A stretch of 64,000 nt of DNA from the NCBI GenBank assembly GCA_021234155.1, contig JAJEKV010000411.1, forward strand, positions 60,001 to 124,000. Direction: 5' to 3'. Source of the DNA: Isoetes taiwanensis. Its lineage: Eukaryota; Streptophyta; Lycopodiopsida; Isoetales; Isoetaceae. The translations under genes were made by a program, and so were the position numbers. Positions 1 to 13,299 of the stretch are shown here, piece by piece (the first letter of the stretch is position 1; each line of letters begins with the position of its first letter). The notes under the pieces are model-generated. The model searched no databases. It was not told where the DNA came from and saw nothing but the letters and a program-made list of their open reading frames with translations.

Positions 1-52
1 ATTGTTCCCAGAATAAATCAAGGAGGGCACATAAGAATTGTGAAGACTAGAA

Positions 53-2220
<2,168 letters not shown>

Positions 2221-2291
2221 ACCTAGAAATGCAAAAAAAAAGACCCCAACTTAACAGACGATCTCCATCCTTTAAGTCCATGGATCTTACC
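2221..2291 (-). other. 5' UTR intron of the epimerase gene
   Basis: Reading leftward, a donor GCAG|GTAAG at 2291/2290 and an acceptor TTTCTAG at 2223 bracket an intron of 67 bases. It ends two bases before the start codon, so the first non-coding exon lies right of 2290, probably toward 2400. The splice motifs are good, but transcript evidence is absent. Confidence 0.6.
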
Positions 2292-2846
2292 TGCGAAACT
2301 CCAAGTTCTTGAAGCTCGATTCTGGTTTCTACGACGAGTTAATGGGGTTCCCGGCATCGGCAACCTCCGATCTAACCATAAAACATCGTATCAGCTAAAC
2401 ACAGCTCGGCCCACATCAGATATCGCTCTTTCTGCATGAATTCTTGGAAAATTAAACATTGCTTCTTGCATTCTTATGGAAACCGAATGTAAGAATTTGG
2501 AACAGGAAAAATGCAAAAAGGAACGGCAAAGCGGAAGGATGTTGTATCTATATTTCCAGCAACAAAAAAAATAGCAAAAGAGTGGGAAGGGCTGCAGCAA
2601 CAGATTTGTTGGAAGTCCAGGCCTGGGCAAATGAAAGATACAGAATTCTTTCTTTCGCAGGGCTTTTTGGAGCATTCTTCCAAGCACTGGACGCCCGAGC
2701 CCATCTATCTGTACCTGGACAAGTTTTATGTTGACGTGGCTCAACAAGAGTCGCGAATTTTAAAAGGTGCTGTCGCACAAAAGTTGCCCTCGGTTTTTTT
2801 TTTTGTGAAATAGAAAAATCTGAGGAGAAGGAACAGAAATCCAAAA
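2292..2846. other. Promoter-side intergenic stretch, no gene seen
   Basis: Upstream flank of the epimerase gene. Overlapping open frames on both strands here have no recognisable domain or coding bias, and I call none. An A/T homopolymer lies near 2796-2808. Confidence 0.5.
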
Positions 2847-3855
2847 CGTAATCACCACATGGTTCATATTACTGTATATTCTTCTAGTTTTTATAGGGCA
2901 TAAAATTTGCCCCTTTCTGTAGAGCGGCGTCCTCTGCTCTGATCCGGCATGCTGCCATAGCTCCGATCTGCTGCCTCGTCTCTGGTTCGGCATGCTGCCA
3001 TAGCTCCGGCATTCTGCCATAACTGGATATGTCGCCAGGAGAGCCACCGCCATAGCTGAACTTGCTTCAGCACAAGAAGCTGCCGTATTAAAAAATTGTG
3101 AAGCAAGTTCCCTTCCCCGCTCCTGAAGCCAAGAATTTGCGCTAGGAGTTGTCCTGATAGCTGAATCTGGGTTTTTCTTGATTCTGCCTTGAGTTGCAAA
3201 GGTAAATGGCGAAACCTGATTAAGCCACAAGTCTGGCATGGAAAGTTTTATATTTCTTAGTGATGAATGCCTCCTTTGAGTAGTGCTGATTATTCTCGCT
3301 GTTGCCACAGGATTGATCATCTCACTGATTTTTTTCGCTGCTGCAGGGTTTATTATTCCTCTCTGCGCGGTGTTTGCCCTTTTGAACAACCCATAGCATG
3401 TCCGATACAAATCCCTTCTTTCCTGCATATTAGCAGATCTTCAGTTCTTTTGTTAGGTGCAGGGCTCTGAGCAAAGCCAAATCAAGTGTTAGATACTGGA
3501 TAATTTTTTTAAGGCTTCATAGTTTCTGGCCAGAGCCAGTACTCCTAAAGCTGGTCTGGGCCGATTTGACCAGATCTAAAGAAGGGATTTAAGGTCTTAA
3601 GGAAGTTCTCTGCCGGAACTGCCTCTATACAAACAGCAGTTTGAAGATTAGGGCCTCCGTTAGCCATCCTCCAGCTTGTGGTACTTGCAAGGATTTGGCA
3701 AAGAACAAAGAAGTCTTGAAGAAACTCAATTCTAAACGGCACAGGATAAGTTAGAAAAACTCAGAAAGGGCCGAAACTGGAAGTAACTGCATAAGGAGAA
3801 TGCCATAGCCATCGTAGATCCTTTTGTTCGTAATATGAACCATGTGGTGATTACG
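2847..3855. mobile_element. 1.0 kb inverted-repeat element, probably non-autonomous DNA transposon
   Basis: A perfect 26 bp inverted repeat bounds the segment: 2847-2872 (begins CGTAATCACCACATGG) is the exact reverse complement of 3830-3855. The interior carries short tandem copies of a GGCATGCTGCCATAGCTCCG motif around 2947-3030. The longest interior open frame has no transposase feature. I see no clear target duplication, so the true ends may lie slightly outside the perfect arms. Confidence 0.55.
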
Positions 3856-3858
3856 TCC

Positions 3859-4001
3859 GGTAATTGCCCTGAGTCGGGGTAAAGTCTCCGGACTCGCCGT
3901 TTCGGCTGGCTCACTCACGCTCCGCCGCTCATGCGCCGCCTCATCTGGCGGAGCGGCCGGAGACTTTACTTGGCGGAATGACCCTCCTCATGGCAATTAC
4001 C
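3859..4001. mobile_element. MITE-like 143 bp hairpin element
   Basis: Nested inverted arms: GGTAATTGCC at 3859-3868 pairs with GGCAATTACC at 3992-4001, and TAAAGTCTCCGG at 3880-3891 pairs with CCGGAGACTTTA at 3957-3968. GC-rich, non-coding, three bases from the arm of the preceding element. No convincing target duplication. Confidence 0.55.
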
Positions 4002-5640
4002 TAATACATAAATGCAAGATATTCAAACTCTATGTCAATGTAAATCCATCATCAAGACATATGTAATTATGTTTTGCTAGTTGCCTAACCTGAGGTGCAC
4101 ATTTGCTGCGATTCTAGCTATGCCATGTGTCTTGCCATGTCACTTGAAATCATTTTTATTCTTTTTTCTTTTTAGCACACAGGCTAACCAAGTCTACAGC
4201 CTTTCTTGCAATTTTAACCTATCCACGTAACACCTCTATCTCATCAAAAACTGATGTGGTATTAGCTTTTACCGTTAGATTTTTATTAAAAACTGATGTG
4301 GTATTAGCTTTTACCGTTAGATTTTTATTTTCAGGATCTACGGCCATAGAAATTAGAAAATAGGCAAAAAGTAGCCACGGAGATGGAGAAGCTCACATCC
4401 CCTCCCTTTCTTTCCGCTGCTTGATCGTGTGTTGCCCCCTCCCTCAAACCCTGGCATTCATGTGGAGGAAAAAAGTCCCCTTCTTACTGTATCTCTTTCT
4501 TATTTTATTTCCTCGTAGTTGACATGCTATTTCTCCCAGTTTGTTGTCTCTTTCTTTTGCCATTGTTTCCCTTTGTGTTTTTTTTTTCTTTCTCATTTTA
4601 GTTCCTCCTTTATGTTATTTCTCCGAGTTCATTGTCTCTTTCTTTTGCCATTGTTTTCCTCCCTGTGGGCTCCCTTTTGCTTGGATTAATGTGGCAATCC
4701 CTGCTCCAAGATAACTGCATGCATCCAACGGCTTCCAGTCTACAGGTACGTACTTTCTGTATTTTTCGCATTAGCATGAACTGAAGCGAGATGAAACGGA
4801 GGAAGCTACATCGTTTTGCGCAAGGACTTATAAACGGTGGATGTCTTAGCTGCATCTGTTGATTTTGGCCTTAACTGCACCTCCTAGCTTTAGTCACGTG
4901 AAGGTCTTTGGGGAAGAAACATCAAAGGGCTACACCAACCCCTCAAGAATGGAGACGTCAACAGCAGTTTTGAGTGTTTTTGGCAGTTCATTGGTCATCT
5001 TCTAGGTTGATGGTTTTGTGCCACATAGGGTTACACAATTCCCCGAGAATGGAACAACATTCTGGAGTTTTCTTGCAATTTGTTGGCCACTATGAAATGC
5101 AACCAGAATATATGCTGAAAATTGCAATAACCAGCTCTGCCTCTTCATCTATAAATTAGTTTAATTGTAAAAAATACCATCTCCAGCAAAATTGTTGTGC
5201 TTATTTTCTTTGGTTCTAGGACTTCCTGCAATAGTGTGATGGCCATGTTTTCCTTCCTTTTCTCTTCTATATTATCTGCTTCCAGATCTTGAATTGTTCC
5301 ATCACTGTAGTCGAGTCTCAGATTATCAATATTGCAACACCATCTAATATCCATCTAGCTTGGAGAATTCATACCATGTTGCAAAATTTTTCATTTAAAT
5401 GTCCACAAGTTTAGTTGAAAGGCATGCCATTGGATCGTCAATCATATGGAAGTAAGAATTTATACACAAGCAGCAACTAGCAGCTGACCTGCTGGATGAA
5501 CATGAAATGAGATCAAGTGGCGTTAATTCCATCTTAGACTCACAATTCACAATTCACAATTCATGGGAACATGGGATGGAGCTTCAACATTTTTTTCCTT
5601 AATAGAAAGTCGAAGTTGCAGCTAAAGAAGAGGCAATCAC
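4002..5640. other. Intergenic, short duplications only
   Basis: Contains a tandem duplication of about 42 bp (roughly 4246-4329, unit AAAAACTGATGTGGTATTAG...) and an imperfect repeat of a T/C-rich segment (near 4530-4571 and 4619-4661). I see no gene. Confidence 0.5.
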
Positions 5641-6310
5641 AAAGTCCTGTTCCATTGGTCCTTCCAAGGGCTAGAATTCGTTTTACTGGCCCCCATTGAC
5701 GACATATCTAATAAGACCCCCCTCGAGTTTATCGATGCCTTAAACTCAGCCTATATAAATGGTACGAAAGTTGTTCCTACAGTCCAAATTGGGAATTATT
5801 TGTTTCAACGGATTGTTGCATTGTCTCAATATATTGGAAAGATTTGGAAGCCGTGCTGAACAATTCAATCCCAAGAATTTGATTTGAACCCTAAACTTTG
5901 GTTCATGAGTAGTTTTTTCTAATCATCAGGTTTTGTTAGTTGACATGCACAAGGAGACAAATTTAGCACCTCATTTTGGTGGCAGCACTGCTTTGCCTAC
6001 AATAACATCATTATTGGAATTTGCAAACTCTGTCGCAATTATATAATGCTGGTTTTTTCCTATTCCGTATTCAGGGGAAGAAAAGGCTGGTGCCAAGTTT
6101 CAAGCATTGTCGACGGGTTGCAAGATCTTTGGAAGCTGCACCTCAACCTGGACCAGCTACCTTTGTTGTTCATTGTCTAAGGGCCTTGCTTACCACAAAT
6201 CCTCAGTTTGGTCAAGGCCTTAGCCACCTAGTAACACGCTCTCTTAGGGCTGGGATGAGGATACCTTCCTTTCAAAAAAGGTGGCCGCTGCATTGTTTAA
6301 AGAAGTGATA
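5641..6310 (+). pseudogene. Unrecognised coding relic
   Basis: An open stretch at 5641-5859 reads ...LAPIDDISNKTPLEF... with protein-like composition. After stops and frame changes another at about 5938-6045 reads NLAPHFGGSTALPTIT, and a third continues from about 6074 (GEEKAGAKFQALSTGCKIFG). The pieces keep one order and strand, suggesting a decayed or exon-split gene. I do not recognise the family, and there is no ATG-initiated frame linking them. Confidence 0.25.
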
Positions 6311-6419
6311 TGTGGGTAGATTAATGTGGATGAAAAAGTTCTTGTAACCATCATTCAAGTAAATTGAGATTATGTCTTGATTTTGAGATACATTTTTAAT
6401 TGCAAATTTTTTAGTAACT

Positions 6420-6510
6420 TGATTAAATTCACACATGTTAATTTAAAATCACACACCTTAACTTGAATTCACACACCTTAACTTCAAATTACAAAATCAT
6501 ATATCACACT
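6420..6510. repeat. Short tandem repeats, CACACCTTAACTT type
   Basis: Three imperfect copies of an A(A/T)TCACACACCTTAACTT unit directly downstream of the DUF7869 pseudogene. Such subterminal repeats are common near DNA-transposon ends, but no partner end was found. Confidence 0.4.
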
Positions 6511-6583
6511 ACTCAGGTAGTACACAACTTTTCATAACTGTGACTGATACATATTAAAGAAGAAAGCATATTTACATAGTTTT

Positions 6584-9113
6584 TTATTTTTCCTCCACCA
6601 TCCCCAATGATATGATAGCCTTATTCCTTACATCCTGAGGTATTGTAACTCTCACATTTCTACCTGGAATAGTTTTTGGAGTCCATGAGTACAATACGGT
6701 TTCAATGTCTAGCCAAAGATCAGGATCACAAGGATTTCTCCTCCACCTCTTTGTCCAACAATCTGAATATCTTTCTTTATCGCTGATATTACTTAACTGA
6801 TGCACTGGACACCACCATTCCACATGCACCTTATTGAAGTTAACATTACCTTCTTCTTTGCAAATATCCGAGATGGTGTATCCCAACCATACTGGATAGG
6901 TCTCTAGATCTGCTGGTTTTACTACTACAAATTGGTGGCACTCCACGTCAGTAGAAGGTTCATAACAATCCATGCCTAGATATTTTGGTCTATCCTTCTT
7001 AGGGCCAACATAGTGTTTGTCAGATTGAGGAGGAGCATATACCTTAACAATGCTACTAATAGTGCCATCAGCTTCGTCAGCACCTGCTAATGTTTTCCAC
7101 TTACTTTTGGGGAACCACCCTTCTTTTAGCTTTTCTGAGGATGTGTCTACCTCATCCAACAAGTTAATCACCTTCTTCCAGTAATCTATCAATGCACGAT
7201 TAGTCTCACCCGAATTAGTTTGACAATGCTTGATGTAGTCATTGATGCCATCCTTAGTCAATCCCAATCGCTTCACTTCTTCAGTTGGTTTTAGAGCTTT
7301 TGGTTGACTTGAGGTATCATACGCTTGCCATTCGCATCCCTGTGCCAAATTTCTGCCCCTCCTCTCTACTTATCCTCTGAAGGTCTCATTTTCCATTGCA
7401 TGATTGGAATCCCTTCTCTCACCCAAAAAGTGAATTGAAGAGGTCTAGAATGACCTTCCATGTCGACAGCGTAACTATCCACAAAACTCTTCCAATCAGG
7501 CACTTTTTCTATGAGAGATCCTATAGGAGATGGAGTAGTACATTCATGAAATATTTCTAGTAGTCTAGGAAAGTTGGTCACTGTCTGTTGTCTCTAGATA
7601 TGACTATATTTTCCAAACAATGCATCTACATCCTCATGAGTATGTCCAAGCATTAGGAACCCCAAATTGACTCTTTCAAAAATGCCCACAGCTGTTAAGT
7701 AGGATAGGAAAAAAACATCCACCTGTTCTTATTTTGACCAGCATAATTATCAAGTTGCAAGAGGAGCTTTCTAGGCAGATCTGGAGGTTTAGCATGAGAT
7801 GTTGAAGCTCTAACATGTTCATTAGGTCCATGCCTCCTAAACCTTGCCTTGCTAAACTTTTCAATACTATTAGGGTTTCCATCCAACAATGTACCATGTA
7901 GTGCATGGCTAGCTGTAGGATCCTGGAGGTGACCATTATAACCATTCTCATAGTTTCTTAAACACCTCATGATACTCCCAATGTGAAAATCTGGACTATC
8001 ACTCTACAACTCCAAACTGAAATGCCCATAGTAGGTTTGAGACTGCCCATGCAGGATTGCCCCAGTCATTGAAATCTGCAAAGGGTATGATCTTCCACAT
8101 GACTTAGGTATGTACTTGAATTATGGAAGACAAGTCTTTTGTTGGTCCATTTTATCATGTATACTACATAGATAGTTATTAGGTTCCATTGCAGATAAGG
8201 TCCTCCACATCCAATAAGTTGATCTACATGATAGTTGATCTGTCATATGGTCCTTCATATATTCCCTTATCTTAGCCCTTAGACTTGGTTGCACAGTCTT
8301 ATTGAGTGTCTCCTTTAGCTTAGCACATAAATTGCACTTTGCAAAGTTGTTTGAAGTTGCTATGATCACATGCTTAAAATGCTTATTCCATAACCTACTA
8401 AAATTGGGCACTCCAAGTTCCCGAAGCAATGCATTTATTTCCTCTAATGTGCTCTTCTGGGTACAATGGGATGGCAATCTCTTTTCAACAACTCTACCCT
8501 GTTCATCCTTCTTACTCTTATGTGGCATGTTTTCTGCATTAAAATCCACATATCTTTCAAATATTTCCTTGGGTACAATGGGATGGCAATCTCTTTTCAA
8601 CAAGAACTCTATCCTATTCATCCTTTTTACTCTTATGTGACATGTTTTCTGCATTAAAATCCACATATCTTTCAAATATTTCCTTTGTAGCTAGAGTTAA
8701 GTCTTACCATGCCAATGTTCCCGTGCAATGCAATTCTACTGCCATTTTCATGTCTCTTTTGCCAGTTCTGCCACGAAGAGGTTGGAATTCCATGTATAGC
8801 CATCCATGCTTTCAAACATATCCACTTTCCATTCAATGGAAATCTTTTCTTCTTTGATCTTTCATTTTGAATTGCATAGCCAAATATGGTGTACGTGAAA
8901 TTCCTCCTGTTATCACACTTATGTTCTTGATATGTAGCTTTTGCTCTCACCATCTCGTCTATTGTGAACATTCTAATACAAGAGGCCCAACAACATTCAC
9001 TTCCTCTAACCTTCATCAGGGCTTTAGGAGAACAATCATAATCTGACTTGCATCTTTTGGTGGGATAATGTTTGAAAGTTGGAAGTGGCCTCTTGCTACA
9101 CTGTGTGACCATT
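6584..9113 (-). pseudogene. DUF7869-type protein, probably transposon-derived, broken
   Basis: Read leftward: 9113-8675 with a Cys-rich entry (CCWASCIRMFTIDEMV) and KAWMAIHGIP...HGNIGM, then 8675-8121, then 8100-7676 with LLLQLDNYAGQNKNRWMFF, then GHTHEDVDALFGKY around 7605-7650, and C-terminal stretches 7581-7366 and 7348-6584. QLDN-AGQNKNR followed by HTHEDVD is the signature of the DUF7869 family, widespread in seed-free plants and animals and reminiscent of an RNase H-fold DDD/E core. The order is collinear with the family, but the pieces lie in different frames with stops, so this copy is dead. Its N-terminus is missing because a tyrosine-recombinase retroelement is inserted at 9114. Function as a transposase is inference. 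Confidence 0.75.
8459..8686. repeat. 112-115 bp tandem duplication inside the DUF7869 pseudogene
   Basis: 8459-8570 and 8571-8686 are near-identical and both start GGGTACAATGGGATGGCAAT. The second copy has a 3-base insertion. It duplicates the peptide region ERYVDFNAENM...KSKKDE and helps disrupt the frame. Confidence 0.85.
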
Positions 9114-9181
9114 TTGGGAAGGGACTCGCAGAGACACAAAACCGGCCGACTACCAGAGAACTTCCTCAACTACAAGCCCAG

Positions 9182-10177
9182 TCATCGCGAAACCTCCAAG
9201 TGGAGAGTTGGGTCGCGAAGCACATAGCGGTAGTGAGAAGAAGAGGAGCACCAACACCGCGGAGCACGCCAAGCAAAGATCATGTGGAACCCCGAGCTGC
9301 CACGCCAAGGCCCCACCACGACGAAAGCGTAATGCACTGCATCGTGGATGGATCTAAGCCGATGGCGCAGAAGACAATCCTCCACCATACCCGGCAGTCC
9401 GATAGGATAATGGACGAGAGAGGAAGGCGAGGAGCGAAAAGAGGGCCGCCGACGCGAGGATCGAGAAGATGATAAGAACCGATAGAAATAAGGCGTCAAG
9501 GATAGTGACGGGCATGCGAGCCAAGGCAAGCGAAGCTAAAGAGATCGTGATGACCATGGGCAAGTTGGTCACGCGAATGGCTTAATAAGAACATCAACGC
9601 GGAGACAAGGAAAAAGAACGATCGCTACCAATTGAGGGCAAGGGCCTCGTGAGATGCGAAAAAGCAAAGAAAGGAAAGCACGACGAGCAACATGGGCCAA
9701 GGAGGGAAAAGGAGCCGTGGATGCGCCAAGTGGAGAACAATAGAACGAATATGCCGAGGGGAGGAGCCGCGTAAAGGTACGAGGGCGGGGGACGAGAGGT
9801 AGACCGACGAGCCAAAGACGGTGAAGGCAAAATGGCTGAGAGGGAAGGTTGAAAAATTGATGAAAAAAGGATATGGCTGCCGAGGCCAAAGAAATAGATG
9901 AGGGCGACAGCTGAGAATGATGAAGAGAAGCGAAAAATGCCGCAACAACAAAGGGAGAAGCCGAGAGATAGGACACAACATGGAGATGGCACCAAACAAC
10001 AAAGCGGCGGAACATAGCGATGTAAGCCGTGAGAGTCGATGGAGCGCGGGAGGAAAAAACCAAAGGCAAAGTCGAAAGGAACAAGGGGACCTCCTGGGGA
10101 GCGAGCAAACGAGAGGCAGCTGCCACAACAACATAAAAAATGATGTTAACTTTATTCAAATTGACAACGAAAAACAT
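9182..10177 (-). pseudogene. Tyrosine recombinase of the DIRS/Ngaro-like element
   Basis: The N-terminal half (10177-9569) is open and shows the SAM-like DNA-binding fold of YR integrases (SSRAPSTLTAYIAMFRRFVVWC, then ASPFVVAAFFASL). The C-terminal catalytic half is split over frames: FRRGGALAWQLGVP near 9290-9330 corresponds to the H-x-x-R box, and in the next frame FHMIFAWRA...HYRYVLRDP near 9200-9280 corresponds to the region with the nucleophile tyrosine. At least two frameshifts make it non-functional as read. The product would join circular cDNA to a target without making a target-site duplication. Confidence 0.7.
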
Positions 10178-10985
10178 AAAGAGCTACACCACGCCGACAC
10201 CCTCCAAAGGTTGCCGATATATGGGGCAATAAAGCCAACGAAAATGCATCAAAAAACATAAATTCTTTAATAAAAGATGCCCACGCCGCTCCCGTCCAGA
10301 GTAAGGGCCACCACGGTGCAGAAGGCCAATCAAGAACTACCAATGTAATACGAGCATGGCACGCGGCCATATGGTGTAAAACCCGGGGAACTAACGAGGG
10401 TGGAGGAAAACAAAAATTGTTAAAGAGGTTCCAATCGTAAGTGAACGCATCAGGTGGAATGCGGTGCGGATATGCAAATCGAGTATTATAAACGGGAAGC
10501 TTGTGGTTAAGGGGAGAGGCAAAACGATCAACATGATGCGGGCCCCACAAAGAATCAATATAGCTTAAAACACCACCGGGGCAAGGGCAAACTCATCGAT
10601 TGAGGAAGGCGAGAAAGATAATCGCCCACTGCGTTTTGGGAACGCGGAATCCACACAGCTGTGCCCAAGGAGATGGAAAAGTGAAAACAAAGTAAGAAGA
10701 TCTCGAGGGTGAGAAAATGAATATCAGGCGAAGAACAACCCCTTTTTGGAGAATGGTGGCAACATTCAAATTATCCCCCCGAACAGTGACCAAGCGATCA
10801 TGGAGAAAAGGCAAGGCCGCGCGCAAAACGTGATAGAAAGCTAAGAGTTCACGCCAAGTGGAAGAATGAGAAAGTTCTGGACTCAGAAAAAAGGCCAACA
10901 AGATCCAAGGGGTTCTGCCCCAGAGAAGGAGCCACCTCCCCCCAACCAAAATGAACTGGCATCAAAACCAAGGATGGCGTAAGGA
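10152..10985 (-). pseudogene. RNase H and downstream connecting domain of the DIRS/Ngaro-like element
   Basis: GFDASSFWLGG at the end of the reverse transcriptase frame gives the first RNase H aspartate, SSTWRELLAF the glutamate, and VRGDNLNVATILQKG another aspartate (10949-10593, shifted frame). The following stretch 10550-10152 reads MWGPHHVDRFAS...LPVYNTRF and DWPSAPWWPLL, the extension typical of DIRS-order elements between RNase H and recombinase. Two frame changes separate the pieces. Confidence 0.75.
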
Positions 10986-12268
10986 TGGCGAGGTGAGGAA
11001 ATAGGGCGAAAACTCAAAGAAGAGGCGACGGATTCCCATAATACAATTTCCATGCGGGCGAAAGAGGATAAAGAAATAGGAGCATCCCAGTGCCAAGGTT
11101 GAATAAGGCGATAGGAAAAGAATGTTAAAGGGGAGACAAGGGAACCGAAAACAATGCGAAGGGACTGGAGAAAGCCCAAGAATTTGGCGAGGTAACGGGA
11201 TGTAAGATGAGAAGCGGAAAGAAGCGAAGAGGAGAGGTGAAAAAACTTGGCTAATTTCTTAGAAGATAGGCAAATAACCATGGCAGAAGCGTAAAGGAGA
11301 AACCCGAGGAAAATAGTTTGGTGTGACAAACGCAGACGACATTTAGGCCAAGCAATGAGAAACCTAGCAGATTGCAAATCAGAAATGATACGATGTTGAA
11401 GAGAACTAGGGTCATGCTGAGTGTTAAAAAGGAAATCATCCATATAAAGAGTGCAACGAATACCGGCCGCGCGCCAATGGCGGACTAATGGGCGCATCAA
11501 TTTGGTAAAGACAAAAGGAGCAAAGGCCAGTCCAAAAGGTAGCATAGTGAAGATAAAGAAGTGGCAGTCAAACTGAAAACCCAAAAAAGTGTGATGAGGA
11601 GGCCAAATGGGAATATGATGGTAACCAGACTTCAGATCCAACGTAAAAAGAAAATCCTGGGGTTGAAGGACAGCCAAAGCATCAGAAAGCGACTCGTAAC
11701 GAAAAGAAGGAACAGACAAAAAGGAGTTAAGATAGCGTAAGTCGAGAATCAAGCGGAACTTGTGGTCGCCCTTGGGCACCACGCCAAGGGGTGAGCAAAA
11801 AAAGGGGCAGGATGGGACCTGCATAACAGCACCAGTACGCAAAAGGTCTTGAATGGCAGAATGGGCGAAAGGAATATGCGAGGACAGGGAGGAAAGGTTT
11901 GGGCAAAAAAAGGGTTGAGATGGCGGTCCCTGGGCCCAAGGGAGAGCATAACCATACTGGATCCAAGACAATACAAGAGGATTGGCAGAAATAGAGCGCC
12001 AAAAAGGTAAAGATGCAAGGAGATGCCCACACACAGACAAGGTAGCATAGTAGGAATCGAGAGCCACATGGTCAAAGGGGAGATGGGGTGAAGGAGAGGT
12101 AAAAACTTGGCAATCTGCACAAAAAAGACCCGTCAGAAAACAATATCTTTTATTAATGATCAAAAGTAAATACAACACATAGAAGAACAACCTAAAATGG
12201 CTCAAGAAGACAATAAGGCGGGAGGCAACCTGTGGAGGAAGGCCGGATGATGTGGGCTGCCGAGGCAA
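10883..12268 (-). CDS. Reverse transcriptase of the DIRS/Ngaro-like element
   Basis: A 461-residue open frame, the best preserved part of the element. Motifs in order: SPLGVVPKGDHKFRLILDLR (fingers), FLFTLDLKSGYHHIPI (first catalytic Asp), FTMLPFGLAFAPFVFTK, and LYMDDFLF with the YMDD box near 11440, then a thumb region with IFLGFLLY. It copies the element RNA into cDNA. The absence of stops over 1.38 kb contrasts with the broken recombinase, suggesting the element is not very old or that some indels are consensus errors. The initiating ATG is uncertain. Confidence 0.85.
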   Translation of the reverse strand: MPRQPTSSGLPPQVASRLIVFLSHFRLFFYVLYLLLIINKRYCFLTGLFCADCQVFTSPSPHLPFDHVALDSYYATLSVCGHLLASLPFWRSISANPLVLSWIQYGYALPWAQGPPSQPFFCPNLSSLSSHIPFAHSAIQDLLRTGAVMQVPSCPFFCSPLGVVPKGDHKFRLILDLRYLNSFLSVPSFRYESLSDALAVLQPQDFLFTLDLKSGYHHIPIWPPHHTFLGFQFDCHFFIFTMLPFGLAFAPFVFTKLMRPLVRHWRAAGIRCTLYMDDFLFNTQHDPSSLQHRIISDLQSARFLIAWPKCRLRLSHQTIFLGFLLYASAMVICLSSKKLAKFFHLSSSLLSASHLTSRYLAKFLGFLQSLRIVFGSLVSPLTFFSYRLIQPWHWDAPISLSSFARMEIVLWESVASSLSFRPISSPRHPYAILGFDASSFWLGGGGSFSGAEPLGSCWPFF

Positions 12269-12626
12269 AAAGCCATTAACTGAGTGGGGTTGAGAGGCAA
12301 TGATTGAGGAAATGGAGAAGAGAAAAAAGGAGGGATGGCGCTATGGAGGAACCGGGCGATTTTAAAAAAACAATTGTCGGCAAGTAACAAAAACGTAACC
12401 ACAAAAAGTACAATGAAGGGTGGAGGGATTGGCGGGGAAGAAGCGTAAGAAGAAAAAGTAGCGTGATGAAGGGTATGGCAAAGCGAAAGCACGAGAGAGG
12501 CTTTCTCTTTGGCTTAATTTCTTAGCCCCGATGCGCGCTTGACTCGTCCGAAAAAAAATTCAAACTAAGGGACTCGCTAAATTGCAAAGTTACGTCGAGC
12601 CATGTTGATCAGCAATAAGGACAATT

Positions 12627-13082
12627 TCATCTCCCCGATCCGCCAGACGCTACCTTCTTCCACCATCCGCAGACATCGTCCGAATGGCGACCCCCAACAT
12701 AGCAAGATGGCCATGAATCCATCGTAAAACCGAAAGTGTCCATAGCGCACGCGAACCAGAGTAATGCCGCATGGAGTCGCGGGTCAAAGAAGGTGTAGGG
12801 CGGCCCGCCTCGAATGTCCCGCTGGAGATGCTCGTTGGGTCCGGACAACCGCCGGGTCATCGATGTCCGGAGTGCCCGGAGGGTGGGCCCGGGCCGCTGA
12901 AGCTCATGCAAAGAATTGGGTATACTCGTGAGAAATTGAGAGCGAAGAAGCGGCAAGGCCGAGGCGTAAGATGCGCGGGGGCGTAGAAGAGAAAAGAGGA
13001 GCCATCTGAGTGGGAGAAGCAGAGGCGGCGGCACCGGCGGGAGAAGAGAAAGGAGCAGCAAAGGCCGATGCGGACAATGCAC
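12627..13082 (-). CDS. Open frame upstream of the reverse transcriptase, function unknown
   Basis: 151 residues with a hydrophobic, Pro/Leu-rich start and a middle segment SIPNSLHELQRPGPTLRALR. It lies where a gag-like or leader protein could sit in a DIRS-order element. Composition is skewed by the pyrimidine-rich strand, so it may be a chance frame. Confidence 0.25.
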   Translation of the reverse strand: MHCPHRPLLLLSLLPPVPPPLLLPLRWLLFSLLRPRASYASALPLLRSQFLTSIPNSLHELQRPGPTLRALRTSMTRRLSGPNEHLQRDIRGGPPYTFFDPRLHAALLWFACAMDTFGFTMDSWPSCYVGGRHSDDVCGWWKKVASGGSGR

Positions 13083-13102
13083 ACATTATACGAATGCAGA
13101 TC

Positions 13103-13264
13103 ACGGACTTATGTCCGTGGATATGTTCCTTATTGGAATATAGATTACGGACTGAAGTCCGAGAATATGGCTACGGACTGAAGTCTGTGAATGTGGTTGT
13201 TATTCGGACTGAAGTCCGTGAATATAGCTACGGACTGAAGTCCGTGAATGTGGCTGTTATTCTC
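13103..13264. repeat. Array of CGGACTGAAGTCCG palindromes
   Basis: Five copies of the 14 bp near-palindrome CGGACT(GA/TA)(A/T)GTCCG, two of them in each of two copies of a unit of about 57 bp (CGGACTGAAGTCCGTGAATA...GGTTGTTATT). It lies inside the DIRS-like element and could form cruciforms or bind a dimeric protein. Confidence 0.75.
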
Positions 13265-13299
13265 TCTGAACCGTCAGCTAACATTGGCCAACATCTAGA

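Noticed and set aside
2391-3428. Overlapping open frames on both strands, up to 222 codons
   Set aside because: No family features; they overlap each other and an inverted-repeat element, and composition is not coding-like.
9068-9472. Plus-strand frame of 134 codons across the YR element edge
   Set aside because: It spans an insertion junction and lies opposite the recombinase.
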